Origin: Hyphomicrobium sp. MC1
GTDB taxonomy: Bacteria > Pseudomonadota > Alphaproteobacteria > Rhizobiales > Hyphomicrobiaceae
Direction: 5' to 3'
NCBI RefSeq assembly: GCF_000253295.1
Contig: NC_015717.1
Span: 2,170,001 to 2,234,000 of the forward strand
DNA: 64,000 bases
Part shown: positions 8,098 to 17,279 of the stretch, in pieces
How positions within the stretch are numbered: position 1 is the stretch's first letter
Layout of the letters: every line of letters starts with the position of its first letter
Made by a program: the position numbers and the translations under genes
The notes under the pieces: generated by a model
The model's database searches: none
Told to the model about the DNA's origin: nothing
Seen by the model: the letters and a program-made list of their open reading frames with translations, nothing else

Positions 8098-8580
8098 ATG
8101 GCCTTTACTTCGCTGTTGAACGATCGCTTCCCTCGCCAAGCCGAGGTTTGGCTCCCTCAAAGGCCCCGCCCGGTCACCGCCTCGCATGTGCCAACGACCG
8201 AAGCCGTGCCGAGCTATGACCTCTCCGTGCATCCGGCGCCCTTCGTCATCGGCCTCGCCTCCTGCGCTTGGTTTCTGGTTTTGAGCTGGACGTGTTTTGG
8301 CGCGTTCGACCTCCACACTGGTCTGGCCGTCGCCATCGTGACGATCATCTCGGCGATGTATCTCGGCGGTATTACTCTCGGCGCCTATAATTCCAGCAGC
8401 GCCGCGAATGACCGCGCAGCCGGGCAGCGTCGCAGCTTCCACCAGTTTCTCCACGGCCGAGTCGACATCGCGACGGGCCTCGTCAGCGGACGCGAGGCCC
8501 TGCTTCAGATCGCGCTCCTGCCGGTCAGTCTGGCTGCCGGCGCAACAGCTATGGCGCTGATCTGGCTGACGATCCAATAG
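8098..8580 (+). CDS. Hypothetical integral membrane protein (160 aa)
   Basis: The function is not recognised. Three hydrophobic segments lie at about residues 46-70, 77-97 and 135-156, with a polar N-terminal arm of ~45 residues. The ATG at 8098 has an AAGGAA ribosome site seven bases upstream. The gene stands alone just right of the putative island border; its base composition matches the downstream core genes, which suggests it belongs to the resident chromosome. Confidence 0.7.
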   Translation: MAFTSLLNDRFPRQAEVWLPQRPRPVTASHVPTTEAVPSYDLSVHPAPFVIGLASCAWFLVLSWTCFGAFDLHTGLAVAIVTIISAMYLGGITLGAYNSSSAANDRAAGQRRSFHQFLHGRVDIATGLVSGREALLQIALLPVSLAAGATAMALIWLTIQ

Positions 8581-8791
8581 CCTTCCACCCCAAGGACGCG
8601 GGCCTCATCGTATGATGGCCCGCCCTTCCCAATAGTCTCACCTTGCCGGAAAATCAGCGTCCGGCATTTGTGTTTGCGGCCGAACACCGTTAATCGCCGA
8701 CTTAATCCGTGGGCCGAAATTTTTGGCCCGCAAGCGAAATTCGGCCATGAAGCGCAGGCAAGCGTCGGTCGGGGCACGAGGGAGACAAAAC

Positions 8792-9340
8792 ATGTTCATC
8801 AGACACCTTAGCGTGGCGCTCGTCGCGTGGTTCGCGCTCGTCGCAGCGTCGCCAGCAAGCCGCGCAGAATCGGGACCAGAGATCGATGCCGGCGTGCATG
8901 AGACCATGCAGCGATTTTTCCGCCAGGTCGGCGGCGCGCGCGAACTGGCGCACAAGGCTGTCGGTATTTTGGTGTTTCCGTCCGTCGTGAAGGCGGGCTT
9001 CGGCATCGGCGGAGAATATGGCGAAGGCGCGCTGCTGATCGGCGGCCGCACTGCCGGTTATTACAATACCGTTTCGGGCTCGTTCGGCTTTCAGATCGGC
9101 GTGCAGGCGCGATCGGTCATCATCGCGTTCATGACGCCCGAGGCGCTTCACCAGTTTCGCAAAACCGCGGGATGGAAGGTCGGCGCAGACGCTTCGGTGG
9201 CAATCATCACGGTCGGCGTCGGCGGATCAATCGACACCAACAAGATCACGAGCCCGGTCGTCGGCTTCATCCTCGACCCCAAGGGGCTCATGTATAATTT
9301 GACGCTCGAAGGGTCGAAGATCTCGCGCATATCGCGATAA
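8792..9340 (+). CDS. SYLF-domain (Ysc84-like) exported lipid-binding protein
   Basis: This 182-aa protein belongs to the SYLF/Ysc84 (former DUF500) family, recognised by GILVFPSVVKAGFGIGGEYG, the GGRTAGYYNT segment and the glycine-rich SGSFGFQIGVQ block. Family members bind phosphoinositides or other lipids; bacterial copies are mostly uncharacterised envelope proteins. The ATG at 8792, with a GGGAG site and a clear signal peptide ending near ASRAES, is preferred over the ATG at 8723, which would add 23 basic residues before the signal. It is a single gene. Confidence 0.88.
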   Translation: MFIRHLSVALVAWFALVAASPASRAESGPEIDAGVHETMQRFFRQVGGARELAHKAVGILVFPSVVKAGFGIGGEYGEGALLIGGRTAGYYNTVSGSFGFQIGVQARSVIIAFMTPEALHQFRKTAGWKVGADASVAIITVGVGGSIDTNKITSPVVGFILDPKGLMYNLTLEGSKISRISR

Positions 9341-9515
9341 CGCAATTTATCTCGTGTCGCCTCGGCCGCTTTTTAAAGCCGCCGGGGCACATTCCGCGTG
9401 CGAGCGGTAAGGTTCAACAAGACGTTACCGCGGACGCTCGCGTAACGGATTGCGCACGGCAGACGTAGGCATTGGAGTGTGCGGAAGCACACGACCAATC
9501 CCCCCGGAGACGTCC

Positions 9516-10259
9516 ATGGCAATCCAGTTCAAATCTCTTTTGCGGTCCGACCGCATTTTCTTTTCAATCGTCACCGTTGCGGCTGCCGTCTTTGTTCTGA
9601 GTACGGTCGGCGGCGTAGGCGTCGATGCGGAGGAAGGCACGCGCGTGCCGCCGCCCGCCATCGATGAGCCCGCACCTCAAAGCGCGCATCTTGAAACGGC
9701 CGTGCTGGCAGGCGGCTGCTTCTGGGGCGTTCAGGGCGTGTTCCAGCACGTTTCCGGCGTGAAGAATGCGGTCTCCGGATATACCGGCGGCGACGCGCAG
9801 GATGCGCACTATCGGATCGTCGGCACAGGCGCGACGGGCCACGCGGAATCCGTGCAGGTGACGTTCGATCCGCAGAAGATCAGCTACGGTAAGCTGCTGC
9901 AGATCTATTTCTCAGTGGCGCACGATCCGACCGAACTCAACCGTCAAGGGCCGGATTCAGGCACGCAGTATCGCTCGACGATTTTTCCGATGACGGCGGA
10001 ACAGGCGAATGTCGCGAAGGCTTACATCGCACAGCTCGATGCCGCGCATATCTTCCCAGACAAAATCGCCACGACGGTGGAGCCCGGCCGCACGTTCTTT
10101 CCGGCCGAGAACTATCATCAGAATTTTCTGACGCTGAACCCAAACTATCCGTACATCGTGATCAACGACCTGCCGAAGGTCGCCAATCTGAAGCGGCTGT
10201 TCCCGGAGAACTATCGGGCCGAGCCGAAGTTGGTCGCGCTCGCGAAGGCGTCGAACTAA
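9516..10259 (+). CDS. msrA: Peptide methionine sulfoxide reductase MsrA, membrane-anchored or exported
   Basis: It reduces methionine-S-sulfoxide in proteins. The catalytic GGCFWG motif places the nucleophile at Cys68, followed by the family blocks GYTGG, YRIVGTGATGHAE and GPDSGTQYRS. About 60 residues precede the catalytic domain and contain a hydrophobic segment (~14-35), so the enzyme probably acts in the periplasm, repairing envelope proteins. The ATG at 9516 (GGAG upstream) is chosen over the in-frame start at 9450 because it begins directly before the signal or anchor segment. The gene is monocistronic. Confidence 0.93.
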   Translation: MAIQFKSLLRSDRIFFSIVTVAAAVFVLSTVGGVGVDAEEGTRVPPPAIDEPAPQSAHLETAVLAGGCFWGVQGVFQHVSGVKNAVSGYTGGDAQDAHYRIVGTGATGHAESVQVTFDPQKISYGKLLQIYFSVAHDPTELNRQGPDSGTQYRSTIFPMTAEQANVAKAYIAQLDAAHIFPDKIATTVEPGRTFFPAENYHQNFLTLNPNYPYIVINDLPKVANLKRLFPENYRAEPKLVALAKASN

Positions 10260-10277
10260 GGTCACGCGATTGCTTAA

Positions 10278-10303
10278 GAGGCTCAGACTTTGATCTGAGC
10301 CTC
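10278..10303. terminator. Hairpin between convergent genes
   Basis: GAGGCTCAGA and TCTGAGCCTC form a perfect 10-bp stem with a six-base loop between the convergent msrA and SnoaL-like genes, overlapping the 3' end of the latter. No strong T-run follows, so intrinsic termination is only possible; it may instead protect 3' ends. Confidence 0.4.
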
Positions 10304-10675
10304 AATCGCAGCTTTATCTACGACCGACCAGACGTGCTGGATCTTCGCGTTCTGAAATTCGTAGATGACGTTCTCGGTGAACGACACCCTGCAGCCGTTT
10401 ACGGTGAGCCCGAGAAAACTGCCTTTTGGCGTGCAATCAAAGCCCAGACGGCTTGCAACAAAGGGCGGTTCGCAAACCATCAGCAGAATGTGGAATCGGA
10501 GGTCGGGAATTTCCGAGACGTCGCGCTCCAGCATGTCTCGATAGCCGGAAAGCCTCAGCAGCTTGCCGTTGCGCGTCACGTCGTCGGCAACGAATGCAGT
10601 TAGCCGGTCCCAGTCCCGATTATTCAGGCACGCAATGTACTCGCGGTAGACATCCGCGATGTTGTCGCTTTCCAT
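10283..10675 (-). CDS. SnoaL-like / NTF2-fold polyketide-cyclase-type protein
   Basis: This is a 130-aa protein of the SnoaL/ester-cyclase type within the NTF2-like superfamily: an N-terminal helix with YIACLNNRDWDRL, a middle segment with FVADDVTRNG, and a C-terminal sheet. Its substrate is unknown. The ATG at 10675 begins 13 nt after the stop of the upstream decarboxylase gene, so the two are co-transcribed; longer in-frame starts would run into that gene. Co-transcription with an amino-acid decarboxylase hints at a linked step, but nothing in the sequence specifies it. Confidence 0.78.
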   Translation of the reverse strand: MESDNIADVYREYIACLNNRDWDRLTAFVADDVTRNGKLLRLSGYRDMLERDVSEIPDLRFHILLMVCEPPFVASRLGFDCTPKGSFLGLTVNGCRVSFTENVIYEFQNAKIQHVWSVVDKAAIEAQIKV

Positions 10676-10688
10676 GCCTAACCGACTA

Positions 10689-11957
10689 TCAGGCGTTGCG
10701 CGCGATCGGTTCGAGATCTTCCGTGTAGATCGAATACATCGGCTCGTCCTGCAGGATGACGTCGATGTATTCGCCGTATCCATTAAAGCGCGTGCCCATT
10801 GCGCGGGCATAGGCGCCAAGATTACCGATCTCGATGTAATCGCCTTCGCGCACCGAAGCGGGCAGCATGAACGGCCCCTTCATGTGGTCGATGGAATCGC
10901 ACGTCGGTCCCCAGAACTCGAACGGCTCCAGCGGCTCGTTCGGATCGAGGCCCGGACGAATGAGGCGCACCGGGAAAACGAAGCCCAAATGCGCGCTGTC
11001 GAAGAGCGCACCATACGAACCGTCGTTGATGAAAAGCTGGTTGCCCGGTTTGCGCAGATCGACTTTCACGATCAGGCTTTCGGCTTCGGCGACGAGCGCT
11101 CGGCCGGGCTCGCAGATCAAGCGGCAATCCTCGGTCACGGGCATCTTCGCCATCGACGCTTTGATGACTTCGATGAAGTCGGACAGCCGCGCGGGCACGC
11201 TGTCGGTGTAGCGCGACGGGAAGCCGCCGCCGATATCGATCGCGTCGACCACCACGCCAGCCTTGACGATGTGCTTTTTTACTTCCTCGAACGCCATCGC
11301 GTAGGCGTCGGGCGTCGTCGTCTGCGAGCCGACATGGAAGGTGATGCCGAGTTCGTCAGCGACTTGGCGCGCCTTGACGAGCAGGCGCTGCGCCTTCTGG
11401 CCGGAGATGCCGAACTTGTGCTCAAGCGGCACGCGGCTGTTCTTGGCCGGAACCGAGACGCGCACGAACAGCTCAAGGTCTTTCGCGCCGTCCGTCTCTT
11501 CGATGATCTTCTGCAGCTCGTCTTCAGTGTCGAGCGCGAAGCATTTGATATCGTAATCGAAGTAGGCGCGGCGAATGGCGTAGCGCGACTTCACCGGATG
11601 CATGAAGTGCAGGCGCACGCCGGGGATCGTTGCGGCGTCCTCAAGCTCGGCGACGGAGGCGACGTCGAACTGCTTGATGCCCGCACCGTAAAGCGCGCCG
11701 AGAAGAAAGACGGAGCTATTCGCCTTGTAAGCGTAAGCGACCTCGCCCGGAAAGTTGTTGATGAACCACCGAGCGGCACGGCCCGCAGCGTGGGGACGCG
11801 CGGCGAAGACCGGAAGATCCGGCTTCATCTCGGTCACCATTTCGAGGGCGGTGGCAAACTTCTCCATCGCGAAAGAACCTCCTGAGGAAGCGCTATCCGG
11901 TTTCGCGCGCGGCAGCCGAGCGATGTCGGCTCTGGACACAATGTTGAAGGGGTGCAT
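10689..11957 (-). CDS. Fold-III PLP-dependent ornithine/lysine decarboxylase
   Basis: This is an alanine-racemase-fold (fold III) decarboxylase of the eukaryotic-type ornithine decarboxylase family, producing putrescine (or cadaverine). Lys78 in AYKAN is the Schiff-base lysine; HVGSQ (208-212), GGGFPSRY (243-250), EPGRALV (283-289) and the dimer-interface Cys353 in WGPTCDSID are all present. Substrate choice between ornithine and lysine cannot be settled by eye. The start at 11957 has an AGGT site; Met31 is an alternative nearer the usual family length. It would supply putrescine for the carboxynorspermidine pathway encoded near 58-60 kb. Confidence 0.9.
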   Translation of the reverse strand: MHPFNIVSRADIARLPRAKPDSASSGGSFAMEKFATALEMVTEMKPDLPVFAARPHAAGRAARWFINNFPGEVAYAYKANSSVFLLGALYGAGIKQFDVASVAELEDAATIPGVRLHFMHPVKSRYAIRRAYFDYDIKCFALDTEDELQKIIEETDGAKDLELFVRVSVPAKNSRVPLEHKFGISGQKAQRLLVKARQVADELGITFHVGSQTTTPDAYAMAFEEVKKHIVKAGVVVDAIDIGGGFPSRYTDSVPARLSDFIEVIKASMAKMPVTEDCRLICEPGRALVAEAESLIVKVDLRKPGNQLFINDGSYGALFDSAHLGFVFPVRLIRPGLDPNEPLEPFEFWGPTCDSIDHMKGPFMLPASVREGDYIEIGNLGAYARAMGTRFNGYGEYIDVILQDEPMYSIYTEDLEPIARNA

Positions 11958-12144
11958 TTAGGTACCTCGGCTCCCTCTGTAAAGCCTTTCCGAACCCAAA
12001 CGCTTTTTAGGGTTGTCGGATTCTCTCCCGAACGCGAGTGGCGGGATGCAATTGGCATACAGAGCGATGCGTTTCGGCACCTACCGTTTGCGACAGTTTT
12101 ACGAAACGCCCTGTTTTCAGGCATTTGGCGCCGCGTTCGAGACG

Positions 12145-14484
12145 TCAGCGAAGGCCGAGGATGAGGACTGCGCGGCCGTCGCGGAGTGGCCGGTCCGTCA
12201 CGATGTCGGGCCGCGGTGGCTCGATGCGCTCGCCCTGAGCTTCGCGGCGGCTGATGGCGCCAGCCCGGGCGATGCGGGCGCGCTCGGCCTTTTCCGGGTT
12301 GGCGCGCATCTCCCAATCGGTGACGAGCGTGTCGCGAATGAAGTTTTCCCAGTTACCGAGTACCGTGAAGCGCTGATGCACGAAGTCGTGCTCAATGCCG
12401 ACCGGCGGGGTGGCGCTGGTCGAGCAGCGACCTAGAATCGTCTCGCTGCCCGTTGCCTTGTAGCGAAGCTGGAACGGCGCATCGGCCGACGGGATACTGA
12501 CCGGCTTTCCGGCCTTGATCAGATTGTCGTGCTGGAAATCGGTCGGAAACAGCACGGTCCCAACGCCCTCGGCATCGACGCTAATGATCGTCAGGTAGCA
12601 GTCGTTGTCGGCTTCGGCCTTGATCGTCACGAGATCGCCGGGAACCGGGCGTGGCTTATCGAGCCACATGCTGAGCCCAATGTCTGTCTTTACTTCGCGC
12701 AGAAACCCGGCGGATGCCGTCTGCTTCGGCTTGTCCATGCCTTTGAGCAGCGAAAACAGCTGTTCGAGCTGCGCGCGCGACAGCACGCCGTGCAGAAGGC
12801 GGCGGGCGAGCGGCGCGGCTTGGCCTTTGGCGTTTGAAAGCTCTTTCAGGAAGTCTTTGCGTTCGAGGCCCGTCTCGGACAGCGCGACCTCAAAATCAGC
12901 GCCTTCGCGATAGCGGCGAGCAAGACCCGAAACCATCTCTTCGCCATGAATTCGAAGGTTGAGATCGACGCCGACCGATTTGGCGGCGGCGCGGAAGCGA
13001 TCCGTGCCGCCAAGCATCAGGAGCGCATTTTCGCTGTCCGTGCCAAACAGCGGCAGCGCGGTGCGGCGGTCGGCTGGCATCGGTGCAGATGAGATATCGA
13101 CTGGACCGGCAGGTCTGAAATCATCCTTGGCTTTGACCAATCCTTCGGTATGGCAAGCGAAGCAATCGGTGCCGGCCTTCGTTGTCGGCTCGACGGCGTT
13201 GGCTTCATCGCCCGCGTATGGCTTCTCAATGCCCGGCAGGACCCGATCGATGCGGTTGCCCGATGCATCGTAGAGCGCGAACGCATAAAAGCCGTTGGGT
13301 AGCGCGAACAGCGCGCGGACTTCATCCGTCTTGAAGGGCGACGCAGCGCTGGTTGCGGATTTGGGGCCCAACGGGTGATCGAAAACGTTCTGGTCGCCGG
13401 TGCTGGTCGCAAAGTCGTAGACCAGCCACAGTCCCGCATGATCGCCGGGGTGACGTTCGATCAAACGATTGCCGCGCGTCACTGCGCTCTCGCGAACGGC
13501 AATGCGGCGGACGGAGCCGGCACGAATATCGTCGTCGATCTTCGCACCGTTCATGGCGGCAAGAGAGGATAGTTTCTGCGGGATGCCAAGAAGACCGTAA
13601 TAGAGCGGCGTTTCGCCTGCGGCAGCGGCAAGCCAATCGCCGTTGACGATGACCGCTTTCGTCTGCGCAGTTTTTAAAATGTCCGGCGCGACGGCGTGAA
13701 CGAGCGCGGGCGGATAGGCGTCTTCGATCATCGCCCAGCGCGCCGCGTCCCAGCCGAAATCCGAAAGCCGGAACGACAACACCGTTCCAGCCGCATCGAG
13801 CGGCGTCAGCTTCACGGGTTCGGGCGCCCAAGAGAGCGCGTTCATCAGCTTGTTCAGCGCGGCCGCATATGCCGCCATTTCGTCCGGTGTCGCGCACGCG
13901 TTGTAGAGGTGGGCGAGAGAAATGAAGCGGACATCCTTGCCCTGCTCGCGTTCCAGATGCTGAGCGTCCCGCATCAGCTTGTCGAGGTCGGGAAGGCTGA
14001 TCGGCCGGCGCGACGGACACGTTTGCGCGGAATCGGGAAGATCCTTCAGCCAGCGGCGAAGGGCGAGAATGTCGTCGGGCTGCGGTTCCGCCGCCGCGTT
14101 GGCGCTGATAAAAACATCGAGCGGTGCATGACGCGTTTCCAGAACGTCGTACAGACGCGAGGCGTCGGGGAAACCAGGCTTCACCAAAATGGAATCGCGC
14201 GCCACATCGTCGATATCGAGAATGTTCGCGAGGCCGCCTGACGCCAGCGGGCGTTCAAGCTTGCCCGTCTGATGGCAGCGCGCGCAGTAGGTATCGAGGA
14301 TGCTATAGGCCTTCGCGGCGAGCGGCTCTTCGGGGCGCGGCGGCACCGCAGACGATGCGGGCGACGTGACAGGCGCAGACGCGGCTTGCCGATCCGCCGC
14401 GACGGCAGCGAGCGCGCCGAAACAGGCGAAAGTCAGCAGGCCCGCCAGCAGCCGCGCATAAAACAACACGTCTTCGAATTGCAC
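12145..14484 (-). CDS. Exported dihaem cytochrome-like protein with DUF4384 domain
   Basis: Counting from the preferred GTG at 14484 (GAGAG site five bases upstream) the protein has 779 aa and begins with a signal peptide ending near AAVAA. The open frame extends to 14598 with an ATG at 14547 as alternative. Two haem-c motifs are visible: CARCH shortly after the signal and CFACH mid-protein. The C-terminal ~190 residues resemble DUF4384, a domain more often seen in surface or caspase-linked proteins. The middle shows no recognised catalytic domain. It is likely a periplasmic redox or sensory protein; no partner lies beside it except the divergent 58-aa membrane ORF. Confidence 0.75.
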   Translation of the reverse strand: MQFEDVLFYARLLAGLLTFACFGALAAVAADRQAASAPVTSPASSAVPPRPEEPLAAKAYSILDTYCARCHQTGKLERPLASGGLANILDIDDVARDSILVKPGFPDASRLYDVLETRHAPLDVFISANAAAEPQPDDILALRRWLKDLPDSAQTCPSRRPISLPDLDKLMRDAQHLEREQGKDVRFISLAHLYNACATPDEMAAYAAALNKLMNALSWAPEPVKLTPLDAAGTVLSFRLSDFGWDAARWAMIEDAYPPALVHAVAPDILKTAQTKAVIVNGDWLAAAAGETPLYYGLLGIPQKLSSLAAMNGAKIDDDIRAGSVRRIAVRESAVTRGNRLIERHPGDHAGLWLVYDFATSTGDQNVFDHPLGPKSATSAASPFKTDEVRALFALPNGFYAFALYDASGNRIDRVLPGIEKPYAGDEANAVEPTTKAGTDCFACHTEGLVKAKDDFRPAGPVDISSAPMPADRRTALPLFGTDSENALLMLGGTDRFRAAAKSVGVDLNLRIHGEEMVSGLARRYREGADFEVALSETGLERKDFLKELSNAKGQAAPLARRLLHGVLSRAQLEQLFSLLKGMDKPKQTASAGFLREVKTDIGLSMWLDKPRPVPGDLVTIKAEADNDCYLTIISVDAEGVGTVLFPTDFQHDNLIKAGKPVSIPSADAPFQLRYKATGSETILGRCSTSATPPVGIEHDFVHQRFTVLGNWENFIRDTLVTDWEMRANPEKAERARIARAGAISRREAQGERIEPPRPDIVTDRPLRDGRAVLILGLR

Positions 14485-14625
14485 GTCGTCTCTCGTGTTC
14501 CGTCTTCCAGGCTCAAGACCGCCTCTGGCCGCCGTATCTTCGCGCATCCCTAGAGCCGAGGCGCGGCTGTAACGTGGCAACCGGCGGTCCGTCCCCACTT
14601 ATTGGCATGCCAAATCGGAGCGCGG

Positions 14626-14652
14626 GTTTACACCTTGTTTACAGGTGTAAAC
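14626..14652. promoter_or_regulatory. Inverted repeat, candidate operator
   Basis: GTTTACACC (14626-14634) and GGTGTAAAC (14644-14652) form a perfect 9-bp dyad with a 9-nt spacer, whose centre repeats GTTTACA. It sits in the divergent region between the dihaem protein gene and the small membrane ORF at 14767 and looks like a dimeric regulator site. The regulator is unknown. Confidence 0.5.
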
Positions 14653-14766
14653 AGTTCGTTAATCCGACCGTATAGCGATTAGTCATCGCAAGACTCCAAA
14701 ATCGACCGCCTCGTAAAAGTCGGTTACAAGAAGCTTACTTCAATAGATTGAAGGCGGGCTTGTGCG

Positions 14767-14943
14767 ATGGATCTCAAGGCAGCCAGTGATCAAAACTCCA
14801 CGGTCGATCGTTTAACGCGTGCCGGTATGGCGATTTGTTTTCTGGCAAGCTGCGGACTTCTGATCGGCGCGCTCATTTTCAATAAGCTTCAAGACGACAC
14901 CAAGTTGAAATTTCCGCTGCCCGTCCAGTTCACTTCGAGGTAG
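14767..14943 (+). CDS. Small single-pass membrane protein (58 aa)
   Basis: A short open frame starting MDLKAASDQNSTVDRLTRAG, with one transmembrane helix at about residues 20-40 (MAICFLASCGLLIGALIF) and a polar tail. It is followed at 15007 by a strong rho-independent terminator in the same direction, which supports a transcribed gene. The ribosome site is weak (GAAGGCGGG well upstream). No family is recognised. Confidence 0.55.
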   Translation: MDLKAASDQNSTVDRLTRAGMAICFLASCGLLIGALIFNKLQDDTKLKFPLPVQFTSR

Positions 14944-15006
14944 CCGCAATATTTTCGATGCCTCGTCAATTTCGATCCGACTCTTCCCCGATCCAACGAT
15001 CCACTT

Positions 15007-15042
15007 AGGGCCCTCCGCAAAAGCCGAGGGCCCTTCTTTTTG
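15007..15042 (+). terminator. Rho-independent terminator
   Basis: A perfect stem AGGGCCCTC (15007-15015) with GAGGGCCCT (15026-15034), ten-base loop, is followed by a T-rich run. It ends transcription of the 58-aa ORF and shields the convergent ilvA gene. Confidence 0.85.
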
Positions 15043-15060
15043 CGCGTTGTTTTCTGGCGG

Positions 15061-16320
15061 TCAGGGCGCTCCGGCGCCGGTGGAACTCTTCACCATCACC
15101 GAATAGCCCGCCGCCTTCAGCCCGGCCACGACAAGATCGAGATGCGCGCGATCGCGCGTCTCGATGACGAGGTGAAGCTCGGTGCCTTTCGCAGGAACGT
15201 CGGTAAAAACGCGCTGATGATAAACTTCGACGACATTGGCGCCGACGCCGCCGATCACGCCCGCGACTTTGGCGAGCTGGCCGGGCCGGTCGGGAAGGTC
15301 GATGGCAAGGCGTGACAGGCGGCCGTCACGGGCAAGCTCGCGCGTCAGAACGCTGGCCAGCAGCCGCGTGTCGATATTGCCGCCGCAGAGAACCAGACCG
15401 ATCTTGCGGCCCTTATAAAGCCTGTTCGCGCCGATCAACGCGGCGAGCCCGGCGGCGCCTGCGCCCTCGACGACCGTCTTCTCGATCGTGATCAGTAGTG
15501 ACACGGCGCGTTCGAGATCGGCTTCTGAGACGAGCAGAATATCGTCGACCAGGGCTTCGACAATCTCTTGCGTCAGGCTGCCTGGCGTCTTGACGGCGAT
15601 GCCTTCCGCGAGGGTATCGCCGCCGATGGGCAACGAGGCGTGTTTCACGGCGTTGAGCATTGACGGGTAGAGCTGCGCCTCGACGCCAATGATCTTGATC
15701 TTGGGGTTGATCGCTTTCGCGGCGACAGCCATGCCCGAGATCAATCCGCCGCCGCCGATCGGCACGATCAGCACATCGAGGTCGGGCGCGACCGCAAGCA
15801 TCTCAACCGCAACCGTTCCCTGCCCCGCAATCACGGCCGGATCATTGAACGGATGAACGAAGGTCATGCCGCGCTCGGCCCCATAGGCGACGGCGAAGGC
15901 GTAGGATTCTTCCAGCGTCTGACCTTCGAGAATGACTTCGGCCCCATGGCTGCGGGTGTTCTCGACCTTGATGGTGGGCGTCGAAGCCGGCATCACGATT
16001 GTTGCCGGGATGCCGAGACGGTGGGCGTGATAGGCCACACCCTGGGCATGATTTCCGGCCGACATGGCGATCACACCATTTTGCCGCTCGACGTCCGACA
16101 GCGACAGGAGCTTGTTTAAGGCCCCCCTCTCCTTGTAGGACGCGGTGAACTGCAAGTTCTCGAACTTCAGCCAGATTTCGGCGTTGAGAAGGGTGCTGAG
16201 GGTTCGGCTTGGCTCGAAGCGCGTCGGAACGACGGCCCCGCGGATCGCCTCTGCCGCGCGGACCACATCGCCATAGGTTACGGATAGGGGCCGGGAATCA
16301 AGTTTCGCCAAATTTGTCAT
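15061..16320 (-). CDS. ilvA: Threonine ammonia-lyase with C-terminal ACT-like domain
   Basis: It deaminates threonine (and serine) to 2-oxobutyrate, the entry to isoleucine synthesis. It is a fold-II PLP enzyme with the Schiff-base Lys63 in SYKERGA, the phosphate-binding glycine loop near PIGGGGLISG, and a single ACT-type domain from ~residue 335 (DLPDRPGQLAKVAGV). The 419-aa length with one short ACT domain matches the TdcB-like/short IlvA group rather than the ~510-aa E. coli IlvA, so regulation may differ. No strong ribosome site is seen before the ATG. It is monocistronic. Confidence 0.92.
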   Translation of the reverse strand: MTNLAKLDSRPLSVTYGDVVRAAEAIRGAVVPTRFEPSRTLSTLLNAEIWLKFENLQFTASYKERGALNKLLSLSDVERQNGVIAMSAGNHAQGVAYHAHRLGIPATIVMPASTPTIKVENTRSHGAEVILEGQTLEESYAFAVAYGAERGMTFVHPFNDPAVIAGQGTVAVEMLAVAPDLDVLIVPIGGGGLISGMAVAAKAINPKIKIIGVEAQLYPSMLNAVKHASLPIGGDTLAEGIAVKTPGSLTQEIVEALVDDILLVSEADLERAVSLLITIEKTVVEGAGAAGLAALIGANRLYKGRKIGLVLCGGNIDTRLLASVLTRELARDGRLSRLAIDLPDRPGQLAKVAGVIGGVGANVVEVYHQRVFTDVPAKGTELHLVIETRDRAHLDLVVAGLKAAGYSVMVKSSTGAGAP

Positions 16321-16473
16321 TATCGTCCGGGAGGTTTAATGGAAGGTCTTTCCTTAGCATATTGCTCGGCAGCGTGGCGCTACCAGCTTTTGGCCCGTCG
16401 CCATTCAGCATTTGCTCAGGCCCGTGCATCTACCGGCGATAACTTCCACCGATTCGCCGTCCGGAGAACGTAA

Positions 16474-17154
16474 ATGGCCCGTCTGCCCCTGAAGTCGATT
16501 GCCGCGGTGGCGGCCCTGCTTGTGGGCTTTGCCCTGCCTGCAAGCGCGCAGACGTTCGAATACACGCCCTACAGGGGGGTCAACAATACCGGCGGCCAGC
16601 CGACCGACCCGCCGCCGGACAGCTACACGCCGAACCATCAGAGTTCGCCTCCCGGCGTCGGAGGCGCGGCGGCGCCTCCCTACCAAGCTGGTGAATCCGA
16701 TGCCTATCAGAGCAGCGGCAATGCGCCCGCGCCTGCCGGTGACGCCTATTCGTCGCCGTGGGGCCACTACTCTCCCTCCCAAGATGTCTTTTCGCCTGCC
16801 CGGAACGGTGGTGGATCGCCTCCACCGTCAGTTCAACCGCCGCGCGGCGTGGGCGGACCGCCGATTCAAGATGTCGGCACCATGCCGCGGATCGAAGTCC
16901 AAGCCTCGGCCCCCGATGACGGTGTTCCCCTAAGCGTTCGGCAGGATGATGCCCGCCGGGCCGCAATCCAGGGCTGGCGCAGCAAGGTTGCCGACCGTTA
17001 TGGCCCGGAATTTTCCGAGTGGCGTTCTGCCGTGGGAAAGAACGTCAATTGCCACAAGGACCGGCGCAACGGCGTCATCTGCATCGCGAGCGCTCAGCCG
17101 GTGCGCGGATTTGACCGCGGCAACCCGTGGGCCGCTCAGAACCGCCGCTACTAG
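16474..17154 (+). CDS. Exported proline/glycine-rich hypothetical protein
   Basis: This 226-aa protein has a cleavable signal peptide (LLVGFALPASAQ, cut after about residue 25) and a long low-complexity Pro/Gly/Ser/Tyr middle (about 30-150) followed by a compact C-terminal domain (about 155-215) with WRSKVADRYGPEFSEWRSA and a Cys pair around CHKDRRNGVICIA. The C-terminal block resembles small domains found in rhizobial envelope proteins, but no function is known. A clean terminator follows at 17183. Confidence 0.75.
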   Translation: MARLPLKSIAAVAALLVGFALPASAQTFEYTPYRGVNNTGGQPTDPPPDSYTPNHQSSPPGVGGAAAPPYQAGESDAYQSSGNAPAPAGDAYSSPWGHYSPSQDVFSPARNGGGSPPPSVQPPRGVGGPPIQDVGTMPRIEVQASAPDDGVPLSVRQDDARRAAIQGWRSKVADRYGPEFSEWRSAVGKNVNCHKDRRNGVICIASAQPVRGFDRGNPWAAQNRRY

Positions 17155-17182
17155 CGGTCTCTTCGCAACATCAGTCGAGCAG

Positions 17183-17221
17183 ACGCCGGGACAATGGCAG
17201 TTGATCCCGGCGTTGCTTTTT
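17183..17221 (+). terminator. Rho-independent terminator
   Basis: ACGCCGGGA (17183-17191) and TCCCGGCGT (17205-17213) form a perfect 9-bp stem, followed by a run of five T's. It ends the proline-rich protein gene upstream of the dehydrogenase at 17280. Confidence 0.8.
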
Positions 17222-17279
17222 GTCATCAGCCGCCGTGGTCGGATGAGACGCACGGCGAAGCGGAACAGGAACAGACAAT

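Noticed and set aside
10659..11885. 408-codon rightward open frame
   Set aside because: Antisense to the fold-III decarboxylase, whose active-site motifs are all intact on the other strand.
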